NCBI GenBank assembly: GCA_963422465.1
Contig: OY730175.1
Location: forward strand, 1,240,001 to 1,304,000
DNA: 64,000 nt
From: Lichina pygmaea
Lineage: Eukaryota; Ascomycota; Lichinomycetes; Lichinales; Lichinaceae
Reading direction: 5' to 3'
Shown: positions 11,301 to 23,414 of the stretch, in pieces
How positions within the stretch are numbered: the stretch's first letter is position 1
How the letters are laid out: every line of letters starts with the position of its first letter
Position numbers and translations under genes: made by a program
The notes under the pieces: generated by a model
What the model was told of the DNA's origin: nothing
Seen by the model: only the letters and a program-made list of their open reading frames with translations
Databases searched by the model: none

Positions 11301-14300
11301 TCAAACCAAGCCTCTTTCCTGCAAGAGAGATTCGATCTGCCCGCGACGCTTTGCTAAGACGGTCAACGCTTGAGGCACCGAGGGCAAGACATCAATCAGG
11401 CAAGCGTCGTTGGCGAGAACTCGAGATCGCTACGGTATCGTACTGTACTACCGTACCGTGGACATGGCATGCTCCGCGCTCTGTCTGCTATCGACGCTTT
11501 TTCTTCTGGTCCCGGAACGCGACTGGCGAGTGAGGGAGAAGAAGATCACGACGACCAGGACGGAGCTTGCCGCAGCGGAAATGACGTCACGCAATAGTTT
11601 GTAAGCGTACGGAGGTACGGAAGTACGTTACGTACCTACGTACGAGTACTTGTACATACGAGTACGTCCCGCAGCCGAGATTTGGCCGACTCAAGCCGAT
11701 TGCTGTTCGCATCACGATCAGGCGAATGTCGTAAGTGCCGAGATAGATTGCCTCAACAATTGCTCTACATACTGGCAGGACTTGTGGGCTCATGCTAAAG
11801 TAGCGAGGAAGCCCTTTTCAACCCTGATAAGTCCGAGGTCGGCCCGCAGAAATGACAGAGCTCTTCCTGGTATCTGCTACCCAAAACTTTGCCGTAAGAT
11901 GCCTCACTATCGTGGGCATCCGCTACGTACCACCGGTACGAGTGCTACTGTACGAGTACGGAGCTACACCTACGGAGGATCTTGACTGCTTACGAACAGG
12001 AGGTTCGAGGGTTCATGCCAATGGCAGGCCTTTGTACGGAGTACGTACTTCCGTACACCAGGGCCTGGCCCCGGCCAGGCTTCGTCAGCAGTTAGTCAGC
12101 CGGTCAAGGTCGGTGCGCAGAAATGAGAAAGTTCTTTCCGGTACGTACTGTAGCTTCTACTTCCGCACACAAGATTATCTTGAGCTCCTCAATCATCAGA
12201 AGTTCAAGCTACTCCAGTAGCACAGAATCCGGCATCATTGGGCTCTGATCTCGTTCCCTTCTCAGCTTCTGTTTTCGGAATTTTCTTCTTCCTCCGTTTC
12301 TTCTTCTCCCTTCTCCGAGAAGAGGCCGGGACGACAGACTCGGCAGAGAGGAAAGAGAAAGAAGAAGAAGAGGAAGAAGAAACACATCGTCGTTGCTTCT
12401 CCGGTCGCTTGCTTTCCCCTGTCCGCCGACTACTACCGTCAGGGTTACTGCAGCCGAGCATCACCCAGCAGCTGGAGCCCACGGGCCCCTCTCCGGTCTT
12501 GACTCGGAGCTACGAGATACAGTAGTACGTACGCACGTACGTACGAGCACCGTGTACGACCCCAACTTATCAGGCTTATGTAAGTTACCATTAGTGCTGT
12601 TCAGCAGCGTGGCGGCTCTAATCAAACTACGGTGCGAATTAGGTCTTCCAGAATGGCAGATTGCGGTGCCGCTACGTAACGTACCGTACGGAAGTACTCC
12701 GTACGGAAGTACTCCGTACGGAAGTACTCCGTACGGAAGTACGTAGGTACGGGTATGCATCTTCAGGCGGGGTACACTGTCGTGTTGCACCAATGCCTCG
12801 TATCACATCGACGGCGGATCGAGGAGAGCGTCGCGTACGTCTATCTTCCGGAAATCTTTCGGATAATGCAAATGCATACGACACGATACGAGGCGAACCA
12901 TCAGTGCATCTGCATTGGCTCGCCTTCACATCGACATGAAGCAGCGCCAATGCATAGCCGGCTGATGTCGAGGCAGGGGCAAGAACATCGGGTGACGACC
13001 AGGCTGTGCCCTCGGTTGCGCCACAGGGCTAAGCCGCCGGAGTTACAGTATGGTATCTTCAACCGCCTCCACGGCAGCTCGAACAGGGTCGAAGCAACGG
13101 TCGAACGGCACAGAGCTTGGGGGCGGGAGACTCTATATCGAACCGAGGTACATACGTACGTAACGTACTGAGCACGACCTGGAGCGGCAGAGGATCACGC
13201 AGCCTAATTCCGAATCCCCGGGGTGCTCGACCGTTGCTTAAGGCGCCTACGAACCAGGACGGGAGAAAGCCGTCCGGGTTCGACGCAACGGCAATTCGCA
13301 CTGTACGTTCGCCGATCCTTCTGCCGTTTTCGCCGTCGTCGTCGTCCCCGTGCTCCGACCTTCTTCTTCCGCTTCTTCTGCTGCTTCTTCCGCCCTTCTT
13401 CCTTCCTTCTTCGACCACCCCGTCTGGCGTCATGTCTTAAGCTAACTTTAGTTTTAGCAGAGGTCGCATCCGGGAATTGGGGCCCCCCACACCGTACCTA
13501 TACAGTACGTACGGAAGTACCCACGCTGCCATCGCCGGTCCCGGCCTGGACCGAATGGCCGCCCGCGGCGGAAGTCCTGTGCTGCGGTCGTCTGGGCGAG
13601 GTTGGGATAAACTTGCAGGGCCGTTCCTCGCTAGGAACTGCAACTGGCAGCCCTCACGTCCGCTGTGGCTGTGTGCGGCAAGGGGGGGCCGTCGTCAGGC
13701 GACGGCAAGAAAGAGCGACGGATGAGCCATAGTGCGCTGCACGCACAAGTTCTACACCCCGGAAGCTCCACCCTTGCTGATGCTGGTACTGTGCTGCTGG
13801 ACTCCCCAATCTGGCGCTAGGAGAGCATCTCGAGGTCGACGAATCGCCAAGAAAACCCCCCGAGATATGCGGTCGTCACGTGGAGGAAGCAAATACACGC
13901 GAGGCTACACCCTCGAACTCCAGCAACATTGTGTGTCCGCCGATGCAGCGCTGTACGCGGAGCCATCAGACAGCTTCGTGCGTGCTCCTGCTGTGTTGTG
14001 CGCCCCTCGTCGTCGGCCTCGGTGACGCTGCCTCGGCCGGCCGATGTCGCTGGAAGTCGGCCTCGGTCGTGTCGGCTTCGACTCGGGAGCTTTTCAACCA
14101 TCTCGAGATCGACCGCGATCGACCTCGTGCTGCCTCTGGTCGGCGAAGAAGGCCTGGGTTCCCCCGGTTGCAGGGCGGAAGAAGCGACCGATGCGACATA
14201 CGAGAACTCGACTCCTTCGGCTGCGCCGACCTGAGACAGCTTCATCTTTGCCTGCTTACGTCTTGTGGATCGCCTTACACGCTTTTCGTGCATACGTACA

Positions 14301-14930
14301 TACGTACCGGTTTTAGAGCCACGAGGTCGAATTAATGTCGGTTGGCGACGCGGTAAGAGTTGAACTTTTTTTTCCTTTTCGATCCTCGGTCCATCTTTCC
14401 TTCCTTCGATCCCCCTGATATGAGAGGGAGGGGAGAGGAGGGGAAAGGAGAGAGAGGAGCATCGTGGGTTCGAGATCTTGTTCCTGGGTTGTGCGACGGT
14501 CCGCCCCCTCGTGGGTTCCCACCTTCCTTTGGCCCTCTCCCCCTTCCCCCACGGCGGGCCGCGCAACCATCCCCCGCCGCACCGCGCCGCACCTCAAAAC
14601 ACCACAAAGCCCTGTGGTCACTAACCCCCCTCCCCTAAAAAACATCGGGCGCAGGCTGACCATGGCTCCCGTACGGAGTATGCCTCCATCAGGTTAAGCC
14701 GACAGTCAGTCAGACACTACGTTGAATGTCGTTCTTTTTCATCGAGCGCCCCTCCTCCTTCTCTCACGCCCATCTTCCCAAACATTCGTGTTCGTCGACC
14801 AAGGACCCTCTGACGTAAACGATACACCTCCCGCATCGGTCGAGGCCTGCCATCTTCGATGTCGACCTGAGAGACCTTTCGCCTGCTTGACGAACCGGCC
14901 GCGGCGTTTGGGCCTATCGACCGGCTCGCG
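8354..14930. other. 6.6-kb gene-poor region
   Basis: No supported gene despite many short frames on both strands. It holds GTAC-rich islands (about 10705-10760, 11600-11665, 11920-12055, 12525-12745, 13150-13170, 13500-13520), purine/pyrimidine-skewed tracts (about 12280-12385, 13330-13430, 14360-14470) and the 15-bp tandem repeat at 12686-12742. A short frame at about 9670-9830 (starting MIYVVGGEYTYATVRG) and another at about 10070-10255 look protein-like, but I could not place them in a family or connect them; a decayed gene is possible. Overall composition is not AT-rich, so classic RIP is not evident. Confidence 0.5.
12686..12742. repeat. 15-bp tandem repeat of a GTAC palindrome word
   Basis: The unit GTACGGAAGTACTCC is repeated 3.8 times without a mismatch (12686-12700, 12701-12715, 12716-12730, 12731-12742). 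Each junction creates ACTCCGTACGGA-like dyad symmetry. The same word appears singly elsewhere in the spacers (for example about 50690-50755). Confidence 0.92.
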
Positions 14931-16435
14931 ATGCGGTTCTTGTCGTCAGCTTCGTCGTCTTCGTCGTCGGCGTCCTCGCCGTCCAGGACATCTGCCAGCC
15001 CGAACAAGAAGCTGCGCAAGGAGAGCGCGCCGACCCCATCGCCGACGGCGGCCGTGCCGCTACCCAAATCGCACAGCAAGTCCGTCGACCATGGCCTGAC
15101 GCTCTCGTGCGCCTCACCTCCTCTACGCTCACCACCGCCCGTCCCTGTCATCGAGCTGGCCGGCGACGATATGCGGTGGGTCGATGCGACGAGCTCGACC
15201 GTGGCCCCTTCGCGGCCCCAGACCTCAGCCTCACAGCGTCCGACCATGGATCGGACCGGAAGTTGGCGCGGCTCGTCCGAGGCCGCCGCCGCCGCCGCCG
15301 CCGCCGTGGGCCGCTCGTCGACCGAGATCCCGACGCAGCTAGATCGCCGCTCTCGTCGGCCCAACATCCAGGTGTTCATCCCCCGATCTCATCCCCCGTC
15401 GTCGCACGCCTACAACCCTCAGCGCTCCTGCTCGGAGAGACACGACGACAAATCCGAGCTTGCGATGTGCGCCTCGTCCTGGAGTCGGCCACGGACGAGC
15501 TCGAGCACCGACGGCTCGAGCAGCCCGCTCGTGCGCTCGACGCTGTCGCCCCCGCGGCCCGGCACGCCCGCCGGAGCGGGGCCGGGCCTGCGTGGCCTGG
15601 GCTTGGAGAGGCGCACGGAGTCGCCCGCGCCTATGACGGCGTCCATGTCTGCGGCCTCGGTCTCGACCGACGAGACCGTCGACGAGGATCGTTCGTCCAT
15701 CGAGAGCAGACGTACCTCGGTGTCCAGCGTCGCGGCCGACGGGCCCGGCGCGGCGACGACGAAGCCTCGCCCGATCCCGAGTCCCAGCGCGAGCGCCGTG
15801 TCCCTCGACGCGCCGTCCGCCGTCGATCGGGCCCGGAGGTCCAGGAGCCCGACGCCGCTGCGGACGAGGATATCGATAAAGGACCTCGCCAACAAGCCGC
15901 TGCCGCCGGAGCCCATGGGCATCGCGCCGGCCCCGCTCATGCTGTCGGCGACGCGAAGCCCCGTGCTGCTGCCGACGTCGCGGCCCCTGCCGTCTCCCTC
16001 GCCGAGCTCGCTCAAGAGCCCGGGCACGCCGGTCTCGGCCTCGTCTCTCAAGAGCAAGTACTCGTCCAGCGACCTCGACTCCATCGACCAGGCCTTCCGC
16101 CGCTCGAGCCCGAAGCACGAGCCGGCGTCGCTGCAGCAGGCCGAGCAGGCGCTCGAGGCGCACCTGTCCAAGATGAACGAGCCCGACGTGTTCCGATGGG
16201 ACGACCTGCCCGGCATGAGCGGGCCGCTGCAGATCTCGCGCGGTCCGATGCGGATGAACCCGAGTCGACCGCCGCCGCCGACGCCCAAGATCCACGTGGT
16301 CGAGCCGACCAGGTCTCAGCAGCAGGGACGCAAGAACGCGAAGTCGCCTGGCTCGGCAGACTCGGCAGACTCGCCGTTGCCGTCTCCTGTCCGGGAGAAG
16401 AAGCAGCGGCGGCGGCCGCCGCCGCCGCCGCCGCC

Positions 16436-16467
<32 letters not shown>

Positions 16468-19061
16468 GGAGCTCGATCGTCGACAGTGGTCGAAAGTGGA
16501 CGACGCGAGCCCTCCGAAGGCGCGCGCAGGACAAGACCCGGCTCTCGACGATTCCGGACGACAGCGCCGCGTCGTCGCAGACGTCGCTGCTGTTGCCGAT
16601 CAGGTCCAGCGTGGACCGACCGTCGACGCCGGCCTCGATCCGGACGAACTACAGCGCGAGCGAGTCCGTGACGCATCTCGGCATGGAAGAGGCCCTGAAG
16701 GACTACGCGTCCAGCGATCGCAGCATCTATGCGCACTCGCCGTACGCTTCATCGACGGCGCTGCCGCTGTCGCCGGGGTCGACATCGCCCAGAGGGACGC
16801 AGTTCCCGGTCCGGTCAAGCCTGAACGACGCCTTCGAGGTTCCGGAGAGGCAGTCCCGGAAGGACTCGCACGTCAGTCTGGACAGGAACCCAGACGAAGC
16901 AGTCCATGGCAACAAGAGCAACGTCGAGAGCGGCGGCTACGGCAAAGCCGACGGCGATGCCGACAGCAAGGGCAACAAGGACAGCAGCAGCAGCAGCAGC
17001 GCCAACAGCAAAGTCGACAGCAGCGTCGTCACTGAAGTCAACAGCACCGACAATAGCACCGACGACAGCAATGTCGACAGTAACGTCAACGGCACTGACG
17101 ACAAAAAAAACGCCAGGAGCAGCGTTGACAGCAACGGCGTCAACAACGTCAACGGCATTGACAGCAGCAACGCCGAAAGCAACTTTGACAGCACCGACAA
17201 CGGCAACGCCAGAAGCAACGTCGACGGCAACAGCGTCATTGACGTCAACAGCACTGACAACAGCACCGACGACAGCAATGCCAGCAACGTCGACAGAATC
17301 TACAACGGCAACGGTGGCGACGACTGCGGCGGCAGCGGCAGCGGCAGCGGCAGCGGCAGCGTCGGCGTTCAGACCCATTTCGAGCGTCGAGGGCGCCGTT
17401 CCTCGGCGGTCACCTCGATCATCTCACTCGCCGTGTCGGACATCCCCGATTGGTACCTCAACATGCCGTCGTCCGAAGAGTACGCGGCGCAGCGGCGACG
17501 TGCCGCCGTGGCCCAGGCCGTCGAGCGCAACATCAACGCCAAGGCGGCCGAGACGATCATTCTGAAAATCCTACAGGGGCTCGAGAGCCTGCAGGACCTC
17601 TTCTCGGCCGCCGTCGTGAGCCGCGGCTTCTATCGCACCTTCAAGAAACACGAGCTTCCGTTGATGAAGAAGGCGCTCAAGAGCATGTCGGCCCCGGCGT
17701 GGGAGCTGCGCGAGGTGTCGGCGCCGGATCTCAGCGGCGACGACCACAACTTTGGCCGATCGGGCCCGGCTTCGGCCCCAGCGGCGTACCTGCGGGACTA
17801 CACGCGCGACATGTACACGATGGTGGCGCTCAAGTCGCTGATCCTCGCTCGGTGCCGCGGCTTCCTGCGGCCCGAGACGATCTTGGCCCTCGCCGGCGAA
17901 GACGACGAGCAGCGGGCCTTGGAGCTCGACGACGCGTTCTGGCGCGTCTGGACCTTCTGCAAGATGTTCGGCGACAGCACCTGTCGCACCGACGACCGCG
18001 ACGCCCAGATGAACTGGCTGCGAGGCGGTAGAGACGCCGAGGAGGCGGACGACGCGACTCCCGCAAGCATGCAAGGGCCGTTCGGTCGAGGCAACGGCGA
18101 CGGTCTCTCGGCCGACAATCTCTGGGACATGCTCGAGATCTGGACCTGTCTCGGCGTGCTCGTGCGCGGCTTCCACGGCCGGACCCAGCTGGCGCGGCAG
18201 TACGGCATCTACGACGGCGTCGACGTGGCGGACGACGATGAGGAAGCCTCCGTGCTCGGTGAGTTTTCTCACTTTCCTTGAGGAGTGACAGCTTCCGATT
18301 GGCACCATCTCCTTGCGGAAGGGACGACTGTTCCTTGTTTGTTCGGCAACACCCACTAACACGCCGGTGCAGAAGAGTGGGTCTCGTACCTCTTGACGCT
18401 CGGCCCGTCGATCATCCTCGACCTCGCCACTCCGTCCGATCAAGCGGGCCCGCAAGGGTTCGCGGTGGCGGCCGACAACGGCTGGACGGCGTGGGCGCCC
18501 GCCGCTCCCGGCACGTCCTACTCGACCTTCTTCAAGGACGCTGCGACCCGGGTCTACCAGGAGCGCATCGAGACCAACATCGCGGGTCGCTACGACTCGG
18601 CGTCCAGCCCGAGCGGGCCCGCCCACGGTCAGCATCCCAATGCCCGCCCCGAGCGGACACAGGCGCCTTTGTCGCCACCGCCCGACGCGCCCAGCACGAA
18701 CTCGTCGATCAGCATCTCGGAGATGGCGTCCACCCGCGGCCAGGGCGTCATCGGCGAGAGCCTGGTCCCGAAGCCGGTGTCGCAGGTGGTCGACCCGGTC
18801 GACCGCGCCATCTGGCAGATGGTGGGCATGGGCTTCCCCGTGGCCCAGGCGCGCAAGGCGCTGGCCATGACCGACACGGGCTCGAACCTCAATGTCGCCG
18901 GCGCCATCGAGCTCTGTCTGCGGTGGGGCGAGGAGATGCGATCGCCGCTCGGCCCGTCGGGCGATCTCTCCGGATCGGGCCGCAATCCCACGCCGACGTC
19001 GTCCTCGGCCACGGCCCATCCTTCTGACGGGCCTTTTACGGGGATGGTCGCGGCTCCATGA
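14931..19061 (+). CDS. Large F-box-like / UBA-domain protein with low-complexity N-terminal half
   Basis: Two exons, 14931-18258 and 18373-19061, with a 114-bp GT-AG intron, give 1338 aa. The N-terminal two thirds are disordered: Ser/Pro-rich, an Ala run (about residue 120), a Pro run followed by a Gln run (about 495-512), then a Ser/Asp/Asn tract (about 660-800) ending in a Gly-Ser run. Residues about 874-925 resemble an F-box (IILKILQGLESLQDLF, then AVVSRGFYRTFKKHEL). The C-terminal end has a UBA-like domain, about 1251-1295 (IWQMVGMGFPVAQARKALAM, then NVAGAIELCLRW). F-box proteins recruit substrates to SCF ubiquitin ligases and UBA domains bind ubiquitin, so a ubiquitin-pathway adaptor is the best inference. 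The two-domain architecture is recognisable in other Pezizomycotina, but no characterised homologue comes to mind. Confidence 0.75.
16903..17365 (+). repeat. Imperfect codon-phased Asn/Asp/Ser repeat inside the F-box/UBA gene
   Basis: Within the first exon, GACAGCA- and AACGTC-type words recur in multiples of three and encode D-S-N/T-D-N strings, ending in a GGCAGC run (about 17331-17360) that encodes GSGSGS. The array stays in frame throughout, so length changes should keep the protein open. Confidence 0.8.
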
Positions 19062-20390
19062 GGATCTGTCTCTTCGATTTTGCATCTGTTGGCCTACTCC
19101 CTTTGAGTACGGCTCCACTCTCCCACACTCATACCTTTTTTTTCTCTCCGTCTCGTTGCAGCAAAGCGCAGCCAAAAGGCCCGTCAGGCCCGTCAGGCCC
19201 GTCAGGCCCTTGTCTGTTGTCTCGTCGTCTTCGCCATCGCCATGACTTTGCACCGACCAGCTCCATCAGCTCTACCACCAACATCTCTTCCATCGTCAAA
19301 TCCTCGACCGCCAACGGAACCATCGTTACCTAAGAACCATCATCTTCTTCTTCTCCACTCGTTGTCATTCATCCTGTGCTCATATGCGATAGAAAAGCTC
19401 TTTCAGCTCATCTTCATGGCATTTTCCCCTGTTCTTGTTCTTCTCGCTCACGACAGTACGCACGTGTTTGACATGAAATCTTTGTCCGCATCTTTCGTTC
19501 GTCTCTCTCTTTCTTGGGTCAGGATCGGTGGGAGGCCTGGTTCCATCTCCTTTCGTTCCTTTTCGCTCTCCCTTCTTTGACGTACCCCGTCCGCGCCCGC
19601 TCATCAATTACCGCACCGTCCACCATCTCTCTTCCTCTATACTGTATTGCACGTGCTATACGGCGACACTCACATCACCCCTGCATTCTTTTCTGTCCCT
19701 TTCCAATGTCTTTTTCTTTCCTCGCTTCCTTTTGTCCATCTCGATTCTCGATTCTCTCTGTTTTAGGTTTGGGGCAGGGGGGTTTGGTTGGGTGGGCGCG
19801 GGGGCCTCAGCTGTCCCTTTTCCCTCTCCAGAGAGTGGAAAGTAGGTGCAGAGCAGGTGGAGAGTGGCCTACTCAAGGATACTTGCCTGATTCCTTGTGG
19901 CCGGCACGTTGGATTGGCTTCTTTTGATGCAGCATTTTAGCGCTCGTTTTCTTCTTCCTCTTCCTCTTCCTGACCTTTGCTCCAGCTGATCTCGACAGAG
20001 GGTCTCAACGGAAGATGTCAACAAAGGATCTCGACATCGAACACTTGTATTCATATCTCTCCTGTGTACTTGTATCTAGACTATCAAGATCACTTGACGT
20101 TACTTCATCTGCCACGACCTCTTATCGCTTCACTTGCCATCACTTCTCATCACTTGCCTTCATTCCCTCTACATCACTCGCCATCACTCTCCACATCACT
20201 CCTACTTTCAACACAAGACACTCGAGACGGCTTGCCTGCTTCCAGACAGCTTGCCTAACATACAGCTTGCCGACAGACCGATAAAGTGACACACACAGAG
20301 AGAGAGGGAACCTCTGTCGACATGGCCATGTACTCGTAAGTAGGAAAACCCACCGTCGATCGCTACGATCCGATGGGGATGTAACGTACG

Positions 20391-20436
20391 CACGGTAGGC
20401 ACGGTAGGCACGGTAGGCACGGTAGGCACGGTACGG
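20391..20436. repeat. 9-bp tandem repeat (CACGGTAGG)n
   Basis: CACGGTAGG is repeated four times from 20391, followed by a partial copy that slides into GGTACGGTACGGTA. It lies amid GTAC-rich spacer DNA. Confidence 0.85.
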
Positions 20437-20696
20437 TACGGTAGAGGACACGGTAGAGGTACGGCAAGAGGACACGGGGTGCAGTCCCACGGCGGTGCAG
20501 TACGTACCCGGGACGATACCGTGAGTTGCCCATAGTACGTATGTACAAGTCAAGTCAAGTAGTTGTGGTAATTTACGCTATGGTACAGTATGCAGAGCCG
20601 TTACTGTGGGTAAATGTGAAAGGACTCGGTAGAAGTGGAAGTACTGCTGTACGTTCTGTTGTGAGAGCTTAGAGAGATGAGATGAGGAGGGAGACG

Positions 20697-20743
20697 GATG
20701 GGATCCCAAATAGACTTATAGAGATGAGATGAGAGAGAGATGA

Positions 20744-20822
<79 letters not shown>

Positions 20823-20960
20823 TGGGGGATCCCAAATAGACTTATAGAGATGGATGAGACGAGAGAGAGGGATGGGATCCCACATAGACTTGTAGAGATG
20901 GATGAGACGAGGGAGAGGGATGGGGTCCCACATAGACTTATAGAGATGGATGAGAGGTCT
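20697..20960. repeat. 48-bp minisatellite with embedded (GA)n expansion
   Basis: Four units share the core CCCAAATAGACTTATAGAGA or CCCACATAGACTTGTAGAGA, with the CCC at about 20705, 20831, 20879 and 20927, so the last three are spaced 48 bp apart. The first unit is stretched to 126 bp by a pure GA run of about 73 bp (20747-20819). Confidence 0.88.
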
Positions 20961-21312
20961 AAAGAGAAGAGAGAGGGAGAGAGGATGAAAGAAAATAGTG
21001 TACGATACGCTAGTCTAGAAGTTTCCCCCGTCGTCGTTTCATCTCTACGCCCCTTCTTTGCTGCGTCCGTGTCGACAAGACGCCACGGATGAGTCACGCA
21101 CGATAAGAGGTCTGACGAGAAGGATGAAGAGAGATGAGAGAGGAGAGGAGGACGAAGAAGACGGAAGAAGAGGTGTTGCGATATGCTATTCTGGACTTTC
21201 CTCTGTCGCCTGTCTTTCCTCGTCTTACAGCTTTGCTCGTTCGTGTTGACGTGCTTGTCCATGCCCGTGCCACGAGTATTGATGTCGGCCCCATGTCAAA
21301 TGTCACGACCGG

Positions 21313-22672
21313 TCAGTGCGCCGGGTTGATCGGAGCCTGCGTGGCCGGACCCTCGGGCGTGACGTATGCCTGCGTGCGGACGGGGTAAGTGGCGCAGAGT
21401 CAGCGGGGAGGAGAAGAAGAAGAAGGAGAAGAAGAGTAGCAAGAGCCACAAAGGAAGATAAAGAGTGGTCAGGGCAGTCCAAAAGAAAAGAGAGAAAGGG
21501 AGAGAAGAGAGAAGAGCAAGAAACAGACCTTGGTCATGCCACCGTCGACGACAAAGTCCGTGCCGTTGACGAAGCTGCTCTCGTCGCTGGCGAGGAAGAT
21601 GACGGCGTGCGCCTGCTCGATGGCCTCGCCGAAGCGGCCGCTCGGGAGGTGCACCTCGCGTCGATGGCGCTTGGCCGGGTCGTCGCCGAGCCAGTCCTGA
21701 AGGAGCGGGGTGCTGCCATGCCTCGTCAGCCGTCTTGCTTCTTGCTTGGGTCGCTAGCGGCCTTGTTGTTGTTGTTCTCGGTGGTGGTGGTGGTGGTGGT
21801 GGTGGCTCACTTGAGCGGCGCTGGACATATCGCGTTGAACCGGAACCCTGCACGTAGACGCGAGACGACAGTCAGCCCGATGTGCATCTCCTCGGCCGCC
21901 GGGTGGCCGGAGCAACACCGACCTTCTCGGGCGTGCGCGATGGCAAGTTCCCGGGTCATGGCCATGACGGCGCCCTTGCTCGCCGTGTACGCGAGCTGCG
22001 GAGTGGCGCTTCCGACGAGCGCCACCACGCTCGCCGTGTTGATGATGCTGCCGTTGGTCTTCTTGTGCCGGCGCAGGCTCAGGACGGCGTGCTTGCAGCC
22101 GTACCACACGCCCTTGACGTTGATCTTCTGCGTCAGATCCCACACGGCCTCGGCCGTGTCGATGGCGCCGTTGTCGTCGTGGTGCATGATGCCGGCATTG
22201 TTGAAGACGACGTCGACGCCGCCCCACCCGTCGAGCCGCTCCACGGCGGCCTGCACCTGCGCCTCTATCGAGACATCGCACGTTATCGTCTCGAGATGCT
22301 GCGTCTGAGCCGGCGAGACCAACTCGCGCACCTTCGCGACGGCCTTATCGAGCGCCGGCCGCGATATGTCGGCCATCAAGACCGAAGCGCCCTCCTTTAC
22401 CATGAGGACGCATGTTTCGAGACCGATGCCACTGGACGATGCATCATCAGGCAAAGCTATCCCAGCGAGTGCACCTGGTACTGAAATGTCCGAGACATGC
22501 CTTGGCACGACGCTCGACGTCGAGGAGGAGACACCGGCGTAGCGAGCTGCATCGCCGACGGACTCACATCCCAGCCACGGCTCGAAACAAGGCCGATAGG
22601 ACAAAACCGGATGCACCGCACTTACCCTGCAGCACCAGTGACGACGATGTTCTTCCCTTGCAAGCGACCCAT
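21313..22672 (-). CDS. Short-chain dehydrogenase/reductase (classical SDR)
   Basis: Five exons on the minus strand (22626-22672, 21923-22431, 21811-21847, 21529-21712, 21313-21369) give 277 aa. The NAD(P)-binding TGAAGGIG motif (residues 12-19) spans the first intron. The NNAG motif lies at 93-96, and the catalytic residues are Asn120, Ser150, Tyr164 and Lys168 (YTASK). The C-terminal part reads NTPLLQDWLGDD and DESSFVNGTDFVVDGG, usual for tetrameric SDRs close to cyclopentanol, LinX-type or 3-oxoacyl reductases. The enzyme should oxidise or reduce a hydroxyl or keto group with NAD(P)H in the cytosol; the substrate is unknown. It is divergent from the glutamine-synthetase-like gene, with about 740 bp between the two ATGs. 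Confidence 0.9.
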
Positions 22673-23414
22673 GCTGAGCGGACAGCCAAGAACGTCTCAG
22701 TCGACGGAAACCGTTTGCAGTTTGCAGCGTGGCCTTGTTCGATAAGAGCTGAACCGATACCGCGGAAATCCTAGGAGGTGGCAGACGACGCCGACTGGAA
22801 GGCCCCTGTCCAAGATCGAGAGAGAAGTGTTATCCCAACGGAGCAGGCGAGCCGATAGCTGATAGAGAGTGCTGGAAGACAGGTTGGGTATCTCTGCATC
22901 CGAGGAGACCGACGACTGTGAGTCAGTACGTATGCACAGAGGTACTCCGTACGCACTACGTCTTCGCAGTCCCATCGAGACGCCCCTTCCCCTGTGTGAG
23001 TCAATCGACTTCTGACATGGCGCTTAGACATGGAAATCCACGGGTCTTTCTCCTGCGCTACCTATCTATCACATACCGTGTCTCGTCCCCTTTATCCCCG
23101 AGGGTATCAGATATGCAGTCACACTAGGCCTGACTGTGCCTGCATTTAGGGTTTCCCGCTACCGACGGAGGAACGGCTGATAACCCGGTGATTGCGCTAG
23201 CTGGGGCACGCGGCGGATGAAGTCATCGCTACGACTTGCCGTAGAGTCTCGGCTGAAGCTGCCGACTCCGCTCTGACCACCGCTCCGCCGACGACGTTGA
23301 TTACCCGCGCGGCCATCGCGTCTACGCGCGTCTAATCCGCAGTACGACACGTAAACTTACTGTACGAGTACAATTCCCCTCTTCTGCTGAGTGTTGTCTA
23401 CCACGTGACTCGAG
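22673..23414. promoter_or_regulatory. Shared divergent promoter region, SDR and GS-like genes
   Basis: The 742 bp between the start codons of the SDR (-) and the GS-like ligase (+) contain no gene. A CACGTG E-box-type hexamer stands at 23402-23407, just upstream of the GS-like ATG. Co-regulation of the pair is inference only. Confidence 0.5.

Larger units (their letters stand above)
19062..21312. other. Spacer with satellites, no gene
   Basis: No supported gene in 2.2 kb. The left part (19100-20260) is pyrimidine-rich on +, as in a fungal 3' trailer or promoter. The right part holds the 9-bp repeat at 20391-20436, the GA microsatellite and the 48-bp minisatellite described separately. A further purine-rich stretch lies at 21410-21520, inside the last intron of the SDR gene. 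Confidence 0.55.

Noticed and set aside
14460-14475. GGTTCGAGATC-like motif as a second tRNA B box
   Set aside because: No cloverleaf could be folded around it; the same applies to a similar word at 35464.
8354-14930. RIP-mutated repeat block
   Set aside because: The region is gene-poor but not AT-rich and lacks the TpA excess expected after RIP.
15339-16736. 465-codon minus-strand frame
   Set aside because: Arg-rich shadow of the low-complexity part of the F-box/UBA gene.
15107-17035. 642-codon open frame in the second plus frame
   Set aside because: Arg/Ala-rich overlapping frame produced by high GC and codon-phased repeats inside the same gene; no family features.
17571-19253. 560-codon open frame on the minus strand
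   Set aside because: It is the antisense shadow of the F-box/UBA gene. It is Arg/Gly/Val-rich with no domain, and the plus strand carries the recognisable F-box and UBA.
20391-20436. CRISPR-like array
   Set aside because: A contiguous 9-bp tandem repeat with no spacers; the organism is a fungus.
20601-21262. Ser/Leu-rich minus-strand frames over the GA run
   Set aside because: Translation of (CT)n and the 48-bp repeat; no real gene.
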